A stretch of 64,000 nucleotides of DNA from NCBI GenBank assembly GCA_015039365.1, contig WION01000184.1, positions 43,701 through 107,700 on the forward strand, given 5' to 3'. The translations under genes were made by a program, and so were the position numbers. Shown here piece by piece: positions 34,195 to 44,586 of this stretch. The stretch's first letter is position 1, and every line of letters begins with the position of its first letter. Under the pieces are notes generated by a model. That model saw only the letters and a list, made by a program, of their open reading frames with translations, did no database searches and was not told the origin of the DNA. The DNA comes from Amanita rubescens. Taxonomy: Eukaryota > Basidiomycota > Agaricomycetes > Agaricales > Amanitaceae.

Positions 34195-35845
34195 AAACGA
34201 CCGTAGCAGCTTCAGCCCCTTCTCCTATTCCTTGCATCGAGGAATAATCATGATTCACCCCCGACTGGTTCTACGCGTTTATGAGCCAGGAGCGTCAAGA
34301 AATGGGGCATCTGAAAGAAATGAATCAGCACAGCCCATCACTAGGTCTGATCGGTGCGTTTTCTCCTATCCATTCACACTCGCTAATGACAGTCCTACAG
34401 GATCACCATACGACTCAGGCTGCCCAGCAAGCTCACTCTCCTCCTTACCTCTCGGTATCCGTCACCAAGAGCACCGTCAGTGGGCAATTTAAGGCGGAGC
34501 TGTTCAGGACCAAGAGAATCTCGATTGGCGGCACCAAGCGAGGGTGGTCAAACACTCTTCACAGGAAGGAGGGAGTGGCTAGATTCTGTGAATGTCGGCA
34601 AGGCACAATTGCAATCACAAGATGAGAGTCATATATTAGGAGTGTTGGGAGGATAGGTCCATCATTGGGCGGCATAAACGTCAGAAGAGTACCAGTTTGG
34701 GGTCTCAGCCTGAATTCATGGCTCTCCCTGCACAAGAGGATGCGAAGGATACAGGCGTGCAGCAGTTCCCGCCACAAGACCTCTTATCAATAGTCCATTC
34801 TTAGATGTCGTCGTCGTCGCCGACGAAAGCGGCCCAACCAGAGGACACCAATCATCGTATCATCAAGCCTTCGTTACCTCCCAAAACCGCTGCCATATAC
34901 CACAGATGCAGAAAGATGATCATCCTCGACAAAATACCGGCATTGATGAAAGCAAAGGGCTCATAAGCACTCATTTTCAGGTAAATGAGTCGAATTTTTG
35001 ACATCTTAAATATATCTAATCCTCTTGACTGCCTCAAAGCAAAACATCCATTCACTCAACCATCTCCCACATTCAAATGCATCCATTCACCCTTCTCCTA
35101 ACCACCTCTCTAGGTCAATACATATCGCGGCTTTCCTTTTACGGGTGTAAATCCCCAAATGGGCGTACATAGCCTCGCAACCCACGGCGCCTCTGCCCGC
35201 TCACTTTCCCCATCCCCTGTTACTCTACGGGGTCACTCTCAACTTCCAGAACATGCCGCAAACCTCTCCCGCTCCTGATAGAGTAAATCTCAATCTTAAA
35301 CACATTTGTATTTATCACGCTAATCATTATTCTACCACATAATCAGTTGAGCCCAAAAGTACCGCATCATTACCCTCAACCTTTTCTCTCTATGCCAGCA
35401 TTCCTCACACCACCTGGTTCACCCTGCAGACAATGTTTTACGCGTTGGTTGACACACATCCCAAATTGGGTACACGTGTACATGTCACATGTCACAAGTG
35501 GGGGTGTCGTCACCTTCGAAATAGGCGGCACGTCTCGGTAGACTCTCAGCAGAAAAGTCAGTATCCTCGGGCTCGGACTCCCCTCGAGGATCCTGATGCA
35601 GACGCTTGGAGGAGCATCAACATTCTCTTTTACCATGCGCCAATGGCGCGAAGGGGCCTAAACGAGGAGTTAAAAAAAACCTCCTCTTCCGTTGTCTCGA
35701 TGGACAATCGAACTCTAACCGGTTGAAGCGGTCGAGGCTTGAATCGAGTGTCAGTCCGAGATGGATTGGAACGGCAACGAGAAGGATAAACTCGTCGAAA
35801 TTGCCACCCCAGACCCGAACTCGGATCCACAGAAACCTCCGTTTG
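34195..35845. other. No supported gene
   Basis: A plus-strand frame at 34281-34625 (MSQERQEMGHLKEMNQ, later AELFRTKRISIGGTKRGW) contains a plausible short intron and could be a small gene or remnant, but no family or full model is visible. The rest (34630-35845) shows no gene or repeat I can support. Confidence 0.3.
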
Positions 35846-36631
35846 TAGTGTTCTAAAGTCCGGTTGTGCAACCGGAAAAAGACCGGGACCGGACCGGACC
35901 AAATTCGGTTGCAACCGAACTTCAGTTGCCGGTTTTGGCAATTCCGAGATGCAATCGGTTTCGGTCCGGGTTTTTTGGCCAGAAGTGAAAGACCAGTTGG
36001 CAACCGGTTGCAACCGGTCTTTTACAGAAACCGTTGGGAGGTGCGGAGGGGTGGATTGGCCAGTGGGGACTCGGATGATGCTGCTAAAATTAGAAATTAT
36101 TCTAATTTTAGCAGTGTCATCCAACTGCCCTTTCATGCATCCACCTATATAACCCTTCGTACACAACTATTGTGAGGGTTGGAGGGTGGATTCGCCAATG
36201 GGGACTTGGATAACATTGCTAAAATTAGAAATTTCCTTGAACAAATTGCTGAGACATATCAATGACATCACTTTAGTCTAATTTTAGCAACGACATCCAA
36301 CTGCCCATTTTCGCATCCACCCATTCAACCACTTGTATTAATGTAGTAAATGTCAAATCTTGAAAAATTACATATCCAATGTCCATAACATAGCTTATCT
36401 GGTGGTCTAGGATGTTATCTATGTATATTTCAAAATTTTCAGTATTACATAAGCGGTTTTGGGCAAAAACCGGTTGCAACCGGTTGCAAGACCAGCCTGC
36501 CTTACTGCAGGACCGGTTTTCACCGGTTTCGGTCCGGTTGCACCAAATTCCGAAATTTCAAAAACCGGTTGCAGTCCGGTTGCACCAAAAATAGCGCAAA
36601 AAACCGGACTGAACCGGACTTTCGAACACTA
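35846..36631. mobile_element. 786-bp non-autonomous hAT element
   Basis: Termini tagtgttctaaagtccggtt and aaccggactttcgaacacta are inverted repeats (19 of 20 match), flanked by the 8-bp duplication tccgtttg (35838-35845 and 36632-36639). Subterminal words (gcaaccggttgcaaccgg, ggtccggtt) match those of the 3832-18660 hAT element, which could have mobilised it. No coding sequence. Two small foldback repeats are nested inside. Confidence 0.9.
36043..36325. repeat. Two copies of a small foldback repeat, nested in the hAT MITE
   Basis: Copy 1 (about 36048-36152) and copy 2 (about 36184-36324) both start ggtggatt...ccaRtggggac, contain the inverted pair gctaaaattagaa / ctaattttagc, and end catccaactgccc...gcatccacc. 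Copy 1 is a compact hairpin; copy 2 has about 40 bp extra between the arms. A second insertion or a local duplication explains the pair. Confidence 0.7.
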
Positions 36632-36639
36632 TCCGTTTG

Positions 36640-37830
36640 ACCTCGAGGCGGGCTTGGACCTACCACCGACTCAGACCATCTATCCCTTACCGACATTACA
36701 CACGCCTCACAAAGTCTACAGCACCATACTCCCCTCCTAGTACGATACTGCCGGACCCTGTAATTTACACTCTGAACCAACTACCAGTTTATGCCGAAGA
36801 GACTCTTGTTGGGCTTGCTTGGCCGCGCGATGGTGAAAATTCGGTGTGCCGTTTACTCTTTTGCGGGAAGATGACATTATATGATTCTGTATGGATAATG
36901 AATGATCAATACCGTAGGACAAAGTAATACGTTTTCCTCCACGTTGTGTCCCAGTTGTGATCTCTCAATGCGTGTGTAGCACTTTTGCCGGGAGCGACAA
37001 CTTTTGCTGACATGTGCCTTTGGCATGACTCCTTTTAATCTATGCGGATAAACTAGCAAGAAATGTATTAGGTGCCAGTTACTACAACAAGGTGGTGCTG
37101 CTGTAGTAGAAGTTCAAATAGAAGCCTTGCTGCTCCCCGTGATTATGGATATGCAGTCCCTGGCCTCGGACCGTGAAGTGGTGGCCTACAACTGACATGT
37201 AATCGGACTGGCCGGTTCCAGTTCAAATCGAGTGTGCTAGCCTGTGACTTGTGTGACAAGGGTGCTGCCAAGCCGCCTCTTCGGACAAGTTCATCAAGTC
37301 CTCGGGCTCGGCGCATCCTGGCGGCAGTAACCTCTTCTTCCCTCCTCGCCCTCCCATCATGCTTCCCCAAGACCACCGCGCAGAAAGCACAGGAGTTAGA
37401 TGTTACATTGCTCCCAAGGGTTAGACTCTCGGGTCACCCTTTCTCGGCCGAATATGCGCAGATAATATGTTTTCTGAAATTTAAATAGCCCTGTCTCGAT
37501 GTTGGGTCTAGTTTCATTGGTTGAGTTTTTAGCAAGGTCACTATCTTGTCAGCTCTTTTGTGATAGTCTCTAATCTTATATTTTTCTCATCAATGGTTCC
37601 GGATGTCATATACTCTCTCACTTCTTGTGGAAGTAAACGTTCTGCTTGCAATTGGATGGTAGGTTAAGTATAGCATAAACGCTAGTGTAGTAATGTCTCG
37701 ATGTGAATTCAGCAGATTTGGAGCCATTCAACTGACAAGTTGTCGCCTGCCATCCCGATTTCTAGGAGGTGAAGCTAGAAGTCAATGACAAGGGTCCTCT
37801 GAAGTTTATCGAATGCGTCATCAAACGCGG
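36640..37830. other. No supported gene; repeat module at 37340-37440
   Basis: Short frames here have no family. The module near 37340-37440 (cccaagaccaccgcgcagaaag, then gggttagactctcggg) is similar to 46365-46455 (gatccatggcgcagaagaat, then ggggtagactctcgcg), so it is a dispersed repeat or a duplicated gene end. Confidence 0.35.
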
Positions 37831-38228
37831 TGAAACGATCAGAAGAAGGCCGATGCGGAAGTGCGTTCGGCCAAAGGGGCTTCGGAGGTCAGTCCTGGGG
37901 GTGCCTCGGAGGCAGAGAGAGTGCCGAAGACGAAGGTGAACGAGTGGAAGGTGTCCGAAGCACCGAGGAACGAAGGGAACGGAAGGAATCGAACTCGGAA
38001 CGCAGATGGGGTGATAATTCGCTAACTACAACTACGTACAAGGTGGTATATATACTACGGAGGCATGAGGTAACCATGTGATGAATCCTGCACCGAGTCC
38101 GAGGGTCTGTGCGCATATCCGAACTCAAACAATCATCCTCCGGGGTCGAGTATAGGCTCGGAGTGCTTCGGGGAGCTTCGGAAGGTTTCGGAGATCGGTT
38201 CCAACGTAGCCGGAATCGGCTCGTTACA
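37831..38228 (-). mobile_element. 398-bp LTR-like repeat, copy 1 (solo)
   Basis: On the minus strand it runs TGTAACGAGCC...CGTTTCA (TG...CA). Copy 2 at 39412-39809 is the same length, in the opposite orientation, and differs at only a handful of positions (I counted about four). Flanked by gcgg on both sides (37827-37830, 38229-38232), consistent with a 4-bp target duplication. No retrotransposon body is next to it. The short open frame inside is conserved only because the repeat is. Confidence 0.65.
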
Positions 38229-39411
38229 GCGGGTATCGCAGAGCTCCATTTTGCTGTGATGAGGCAGTGGAGGATCAGGGTGCTGAGGAGATCGCTAGAA
38301 AGAGGGTCACGCAAAGACCTTTAGTGACGGTAGAAGAAACAGAATGACTGCTTGGACGAGGATGCGGCGCCTACATTGAGAGTTTGTCCTCACCCAGTTT
38401 CGGAGCAATTCCCATGGGGTAAGGCAGGGCCATTTGCGATGTATGGTAACGGTGAAGGTAAATAGCATGTTTTATTTACGTCCACGCAAGACTCTGATCC
38501 TTCCGTGCGTATAGGTGTCGTGTCTGCCTTGGACACGGCAACAAACGACCTTGCGCAGGTCATTGAATCTGGAGGCAATGCCTGGCGCTACACCAATCCC
38601 ACTTCCTTCAGATCTTCATTTGTTGATTCACACGTGGATGGAGACGCTACACCAAAGTTATTGAAATATCCTCTCCAGAGAATGTCTCTCTGACGCACTT
38701 ATTGGGTGGACCCAAGGATCGAGTTTGTCATGCCACAAATCCCTCAGCAGGCGAGGTCCGCATTGATCAGCAGATTGCACCTTGGTCGAAGTTGTTGGAA
38801 GGAAGTTCTTCAATTGTCGCTGAGGGTGAAACTGAGGTACTTGGTCTCACTGCTGATCACGTTCTGCAGAGCTCCCGAGTTCCAACCATGGCAGTCTTTG
38901 CGATGCGAAAGACTTGCCTCTCAAATAGAGCAAGCCCAACTGCACTTGCCGCCCAAACGTTTGCCGAAAGCCGCAGAACCACTACTCTCCGACTCCATTC
39001 CCTGCCGTCGGCAACAAGTCTACGTTAACGTTTCAAGGCTAGAGAAATTGTATATAGTCACTTTATTACAGATTATAGGCCCCTTCGCCAATATTACACA
39101 CAGTCTGAGAAGGGAGATCCTGCTGAGGTCGGCGCAATCAGAAAATCGTTATTTAAGGTGTGGGAAAGGTGACAAGAAGTGTAGCGGGGCAGGTTGAAGC
39201 TGGTCTGCACGGGTCATGTACTGATTAAAATCATGTAGTAGTCACCAATCAATCCTCGGAGTCAAAACAGAGGGCCAAAGGGAGGGCCAAAGAGAGGGCC
39301 AAAGAGAGTCACGTCGGAGGCCAGTGAGTCGCATGTCCAAGGCCCCGGCCGTATACCTTGTCACTCTCTTATTGTCCCTTCGTCTCTTTTCAGGATCTAC
39401 TCTTTTACCGC
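38229..39411. other. Spacer between inverted LTR-like repeats, unrecognised frames
   Basis: Plus-strand frames 38505-38693 and 38706-39197 have coding-like composition (IGVVSALDTATNDLAQVIE; MDPRIEFVMPQIPQQARSAL) but no family, and a stop lies between them. A tandem of gggccaaagagag words is at 39265-39310. Probably decayed gene or transposon material. Confidence 0.3.
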
Positions 39412-39809
39412 TGTAACGAGCCGATTCCGGCTACGTTGGAACCGATCTCCGAAACCTTCCGAAGCTCCCTGAAGCACTCCGAGCCTATACTCGACCCCGG
39501 AGGATGATCGTTTGAGTTCGGATATGCGCACAGACCCTCGGACTCGGTGCAGGATTCATCACATGGTTACCTCATGCCTCCGTAGTATATATACCACCTT
39601 GTACGTAGTTGTAGTTAGCGAATTATCACCCCATCTGCGTTCTGAGTTCGATTCCTTCCGTTCCCTTCGTTCCTCGGTGCTTCGGACACCTTCCACTCGT
39701 TCACCTTCGTCTTCGGCACTCTCTCTGCCTCCGAGGCACCCCCAGGACTGACCTCCGAAGCCCCTTTGGCCGAACACACTTCCGCATCGGCCTTCTTCTG
39801 ATCGTTTCA
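39412..39809 (+). mobile_element. 398-bp LTR-like repeat, copy 2 (solo)
   Basis: Reads TGTAACGAGCC...ATCGTTTCA, inverse copy of 37831-38228, flanked by ccgc on both sides (39408-39411, 39810-39813), the complement of the gcgg flanks of copy 1. Either both copies chose the same 4-bp target or these four bases belong to the repeat. Confidence 0.65.
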
Positions 39810-39950
39810 CCGCTCAGTTGGGCTTTTGGGATTCCTGCGCATGAACCAAATATATCTACCGAGGTTTGTAAATTAGAAGGACAGCATTCTACTAAAGGGA
39901 ATAAGTGAACAATCCTGGAAATTTCATCAACCGTGCTTCGTTACCCTCTG

Positions 39951-40858
39951 TCAGTCGGATAATAGCTCAGAGTCCGAATCATACTCATCCGTCATTTGTG
40001 GCCTACAGCAATGCTTATGAAGCATGTGATGCGTGGTGATGAGCCCACACACGTCACACTTGACGAACAAGCCGAGGAATTGCTCCTCGGTTAATCCAGG
40101 CTTTTCCTTAATTTCCAGCTGCCATAAATTCCACCAGTCCGTCCGGCGACACAAATCAATCCCTTCAAACCCAGGAGCAGCGAAGGGCGGGTCTTCTGCA
40201 CGACCAACTGGGGCATATGTCCCCTTCAAAACCCTCACCTCCCTTTCGGTAAAGACTTGTGGAGGGCAGGGTGAATCTTGCAATCCAGGCTCATAGTAAG
40301 TTCCGGATTGGTGTAGAAGAAAATGTCGGAAACTAACCTCTCAAGGGATAAGTCTTTAAAAAGATACCGTTCTTGGGGTATATCCTCTCTATTGGTACTG
40401 CATGAGGAAGGAATCAGTTCTCGCTACGCCAAAGGACCTGTGAAACGAAGACTAACCTAAATACCCGCACTGGTGCTTTGCACATTCGGCAACATACTCT
40501 CCTTTGTACGGACCATCTATAGCTAAGTAGATAGCTGCTTCCTTATATGGTGCTGTTTTGCTGAACCGTTCCAACAGGGGGCATAGGCATCCTGGCCCAA
40601 GGTACTCATGAGTTTGACGATATTGGCGCAATCCATCTGGAGGTACACGAGCTCCGGCATTGATGGGCCTATGGAGACAAATTCAAGAATCATAGTAATC
40701 GTGGAAGCCATGGTTACTTGCCAATAATGCGTGACTAAGTCCTGTTTGGCTGGATCGTAGGACAAGACGCGGTGGGTCGACTCATTGACGGCATACAGCA
40801 ACTTTTGTCTGTAGGTTGGGATAGTTGAGAATGGTAACGGTCTGGGATTTCTGGACAT
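39951..40858 (-). CDS. Cys-containing Agaricomycete family protein, paralogue 1
   Basis: Start MSRNPRPLPFSTIPTYRQKL at 40858, first exon to about 40718 (SYDPAKQDLVTHYWQ). Exon 2 (40668-40457) gives GPGCLCPLLERF, KEAAIYLAIDGPYKGEY and VAECAKHQCGYLG. Then come a short exon (about 40382-40340) and the last exon ending at 39951: REVRVLKGTYAPVG, GLTEEQFLGLFVKCDVCGLI, HKHCCRP. It aligns along its length with paralogue 2 (43447-44413), including SYDPAKQ, GCLCPLLE, the AECA..CGYLG block and LGLFV.CDVC. The paired cysteines suggest metal binding (inference). The exact join of exons 1 and 2 is unresolved in phase. A 2.1-kb transposon sits 14 bp upstream of the start codon. Function unknown. Confidence 0.65.
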
Positions 40859-40872
40859 GTTGGGATAGATCG

Positions 40873-42978
40873 AGCGCTTTACTCTCCCCCCCCTAAGATT
40901 CTCGGAGTCCGAGCTCAATCCGAGCAGTCCTAGGACTCCACTCGGAGTGAGCTCGGAGTCTGAGCTCAGTCCTCGGACTGAGGAAGTGGCAGGGATGCCA
41001 CTCAAATCCTCAAGTCTGAGTCCGAGCTCAGTCCGAGCTCAATCCGAGTGGAGTCCGAGCTCAGCTCGGACTTGGGCTCTCAGTCCTCGGACTGGGAAGC
41101 TCGGAGTCCGAGTGGAGTCCGAGCAATCCGAGTGGAGTCCGAGCAGTCCGAGCACCCCCAAGCAAGAGCAGGGGGGCCAGTGCCGACATTGGCAGGGCCT
41201 TATATACATATGGCCAGTCAGTTTGGCACTATTTGGCACTATTTGGAATTGTCTACACCTACAATAAAATCCCAAAAAATATTTAAAAAATGCAGAAAAA
41301 TCATGTGATTCCAGTCATACAAAAATGGTAAAGCCAAACAAGCCCAAACTTGAGATATTTGCAAAATACTTTTTCAGACGCTTCATGTGAGAAATTTGAA
41401 AAGTCTGCAAAAAATCTTGAAAAATGCGGAAAAATCATGTGATCCAGGTCATATAAGAATGGTGAAGCTAAATAAACTCAAACTTGAGATATTTGCAAAA
41501 TACCTAAGTTTGACTGGGACACTGGCATACAAAATGTTGAGGCTAGTATAGTACAATGAGGATCATTATGAAGTTTTAATGCTGATGTGACCTGCCTTCC
41601 ACAATTCTTTGATCTTATAGTACATACATATCTGACTGTGCAGCTTTCTTTACTGCACAAATCACCACTGTATCTTTCAAGATAGCAATTGCTTCTCTCC
41701 AGCCTTACAACCTCTTAGATCAAACAGTTCATCAACCATCAAGTTCAAGGCTTGTGTGCTTCCATATACTGAGCACATCTGAAATAGAGTCACCAGCAAT
41801 GCTGATTCCAACTTCTCAGTGAGAAATTGTCCAAGGGTGTTATTTGCATTGCCCTGATAGTTTCTTCATCCAATATATATGTAGCATCCTTAATAAGTAT
41901 AAATTAAGTGAAGGAAGGACTTTGTGAACTTGGTGTGCAAAAGTTTGTACATAAGATGATCTTCAAGTTCCAAGTTAATATACAATAAAGATGGCATCAG
42001 AATCACTGAATCCTGTTCATCTCCACTTTCCTTATTACCTTACCCAGGCTGTCATAGTAAACCGTAAAGCTCTGGTCCCCTATGGATGATGATTGTGGTG
42101 GAGCATGAGGGTCTTATACTGCTAGGATGTCCAATCTTCCCCACCAACAGATGTGGTTGCTGGAGGTATACATGACCAAAGTTGTGCAAGGTGAGGCTCT
42201 CAGGATGCTTCTACTAGTGTGGAAGTGGCTTTGGTAGGCTGCAAATGCTAGTTGAACATCATCATCATCATAACACAATATGCTGTTAACAACTACTCCG
42301 AACTAGTACCATGTACCATCACCAAAGAATCATCAAGAACTCATATCCACCCCCTTCTCCCTTGAGATAATATATTCACAGACCCCTCACATGAGTCACA
42401 TCTCCAACCCTCTCACATTTATTCATGAGCTCTAACAATTCTCTGCAAACGGTCATTGGTTGTTGGTAACAGGTGAGATTGTGGAAGTTGACTGTGAAAC
42501 AAGTGGAAACAAGTGGATGCTGAACTGCAACAAGTCTGCTGTGGGCATGCAGCAGAGGTGACATTCATAACCACCAGTATGGAATGACAGGTGTATCATA
42601 TGCAGATCACATAATTTTTGTACACTTCTTAAGATTACACTCACATCTGAAAACATATTTTGCAAATATCTCAAGTTTGGCTTTGTTTGGCTTTACAATT
42701 CCTATATGGCCTGGATCACACGATTTTTCTGCATTTTTTAAGCATTTTTTCGGTATTTTATTGCAAGTATAAACAACTGAGAGTGAACTCAGATTGAGTT
42801 CAGACTTTCTTTTTCCCTCAACTCAGACTGAACTTGGAGTCTCCTCAGACTCCACTCGGACTCCACTCGGACTCCACTCGGACTGGACTCAGACTGTGCT
42901 CGGAATCTACTCGGAGTCCTCGGAGTCCTCGGACTGGACTCGGAGTCTATTCGGACAGGGGGGGGAGTGTAAAGTGCT
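40873..42978. mobile_element. 2.1-kb TIR element, CTTTAC.CTCCCCC family, GGAGTCCGAG words
   Basis: Termini agcgctttactctccccccc and gggggggagtgtaaagtgct are inverted repeats (two mismatches in 20) flanked by the 10-bp duplication ggatagatcg (40863-40872, 42979-42988). Subterminal arrays (40900-41155 and 42835-42955) consist of ggagtccgag, gctcagtccgag and cactcggact. The AT-rich interior (41270-42770) shares blocks with the element at 20768-23070: aaaaatcatgtgat, cttgagatatttgcaaaata, gaaaagtctgcaaaaaatct. No transposase. The insertion lies between paralogue 1 and its apparent promoter. Confidence 0.85.
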
Positions 42979-43064
42979 GGATAGATCGCAAGCTCGAGTG
43001 GGTCAGTGTCCGATTTCAGCACAGTTTCCGGCTACTAGTAATAGGCTCTTATATTTCGGTCGCC

Positions 43065-43081
43065 CAGTCATAACGAGTCAC
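43065..43081 (-). promoter_or_regulatory. Promoter motif of paralogue 1, displaced by a transposon
   Basis: The 17-mer cagtcataaYgagtcac occurs here and at 44479-44495 upstream of paralogue 2; on the coding strand it contains TGACTC(A/G), the core of bZIP (Gcn4/AP-1-type) sites. The following bases (gcatccctgaa) are also conserved. Without the transposon it would lie about 90-110 bp upstream of the paralogue 1 start; now it is about 2.2 kb away. Confidence 0.45.
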
Positions 43082-43446
43082 CTTGGCATCCCTGAATACT
43101 ATAATCCGGCTCCCACGCGGTTGCCAACGCATTGATACGGATACCAAGGGCAGCAGGAGAACATCCCCTACACTCAATGAATATAAAATAAAATACTCTG
43201 GTTCAAATGTTGTCAATTTCCGGTGATCTTTTGGTCGTTTGTCGCCAACTTACATTGATCAGGCTTTGGACATCTCTGCACGCATAAATAGTATACGAGC
43301 CCTCTTCGTCTATTGAGGAATGTGTTCTAAAGGATTGGGATAACGGTAACAGTATGGATAGATGCTCTAGCGAAGGGGAAAAAAGCGGTGGAAAAGTTTG
43401 TTCGAAGGAATACTAAATACCGCTGTACTTTGTTACTCTGGTCAGT

Positions 43447-44413
43447 TTATGGCTCACAAGTATGCTCGTAGAACAACCGATGCATGACGATGAGCTTGCA
43501 TACATCACACTGGACGAACAAGCCCAGGAATTCCCCTTCAGCTAGTCCAGGCCTATGAAAACTGCCAACCTTTTCGAATCTCCGCCAGTCAGTCAGCGTC
43601 CGACGCCTCTTCAATGCAGGGAATGGTGGGTCAAGCAGACCTATTCTGCAGCCATCGTAACTAATCCACGCTAATAGGATTATCATCACATACCGGCCTC
43701 CGCATGCGTCCTCTTCAGCAGCCTCGTGGTGGTCGAAGGCTCTACCTCCGGGGCAAAGACTTCCGTGAGGCAGGGCCCCTCAACATCAGCTCTCACCTCG
43801 TTCTTGGAAAAGACTTCCGGAGGGTAAGGCGTACTGACATCTTGCAACCCAGGTTCGTAAATCAACCTAGGATCGAAAATCCTGGATACTGACCTCGCAG
43901 GGGATATGCCTTCTGCGGGACTCTTCGCCTAGGATATATGCGCTCTAACGGTACTGAGTGATATGCCAGAGCATTAGTACTCGCTTCATCAAGGCGGGAA
44001 AATGGAGACAAACCCAAGTAGCCGCAACGGTCGTCTGCGCATTCGGCGATGTATTCCCCTGGGTATAGACCATTTACCGCCAGGTATATCGCTGCCTCCT
44101 TATGCGCTGTGAGCGGTTCTAGCAGCGGACATAGGCATCCTGGCCCAATATATTGGTGGGTTTCACGATATAGACACAATTCGTCCGGGGGCACTCGCTT
44201 GCCATCCGGCAGGACGGGCCTATCAAATCAATGCAAGGTCAGTAACACATCGTATTTTATTGCGGTGGGAGTTATGACTACGTGCCAGTCATGTGCAACT
44301 AAGCCCTGTTTGGCAGGGTCATAGGACGTTACGCAGCGGTTCAACTTGATCACATGCAGCAACTTCTGGCAATAGGTTGATAATGACAGCGGTACAGGAA
44401 TGCTGGGCATCAT
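43447..44413 (-). CDS. Cys-containing Agaricomycete family protein, paralogue 2
   Basis: Start ATGATG at 44413 (MMPSIPVPLSLSTYCQKLL), then SYDPAKQGLVAHDWH. After an intron ending ttgatag (44221), exon 2 reads PVLPDGKRVPPDELCLYRE, GPGCLCPLLEPL, KEAAIYLAVNGLYPGEY and IAECADDRCGYLGL. A further exon (about 43920-43862) has AYPLRG. The last exon ends at 43447 with GLAEGEFLGLFVQCDVCKLI and YEHTCEP. Same domain order as paralogue 1, so the two are tandem duplicates in the same orientation. Function unknown. Upstream, divergently, lies the DUF6698 gene. Confidence 0.65.
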
Positions 44414-44478
44414 GGTAAGCTTGAGCGCTAAGCGGTGAATCTGATGTATCTGGGTAAAGGATGGGATTTCCGATGCCT

Positions 44479-44495
44479 CAGTCATAATGAGTCAC
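44479..44495 (-). promoter_or_regulatory. Promoter motif of paralogue 2 (bZIP-like TGACTCA)
   Basis: Reverse complement gtgactcattatgactg contains the TGACTCA bZIP core 66-82 bp upstream of the start codon at 44413. It is conserved upstream of paralogue 1 (43065-43081). It lies in the 173-bp gap to the divergent DUF6698 gene and could serve both (inference). Confidence 0.45.
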
Positions 44496-44586
44496 TTCTG
44501 CCAGCGTCCCTGAACGTGACTCACATAGTACCAGGGGAGATACAAAGGTAAAGCCTTCCTCAAGAACTTGTTCTCGTGCCTCCAAT

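Noticed and set aside
37830..38081. 83-aa open frame repeated at 39559-39810 as a duplicated gene
   Set aside because: It lies wholly inside the 398-bp LTR-like repeat, is Arg/Glu-rich and lacks any family; its conservation follows from the repeat.
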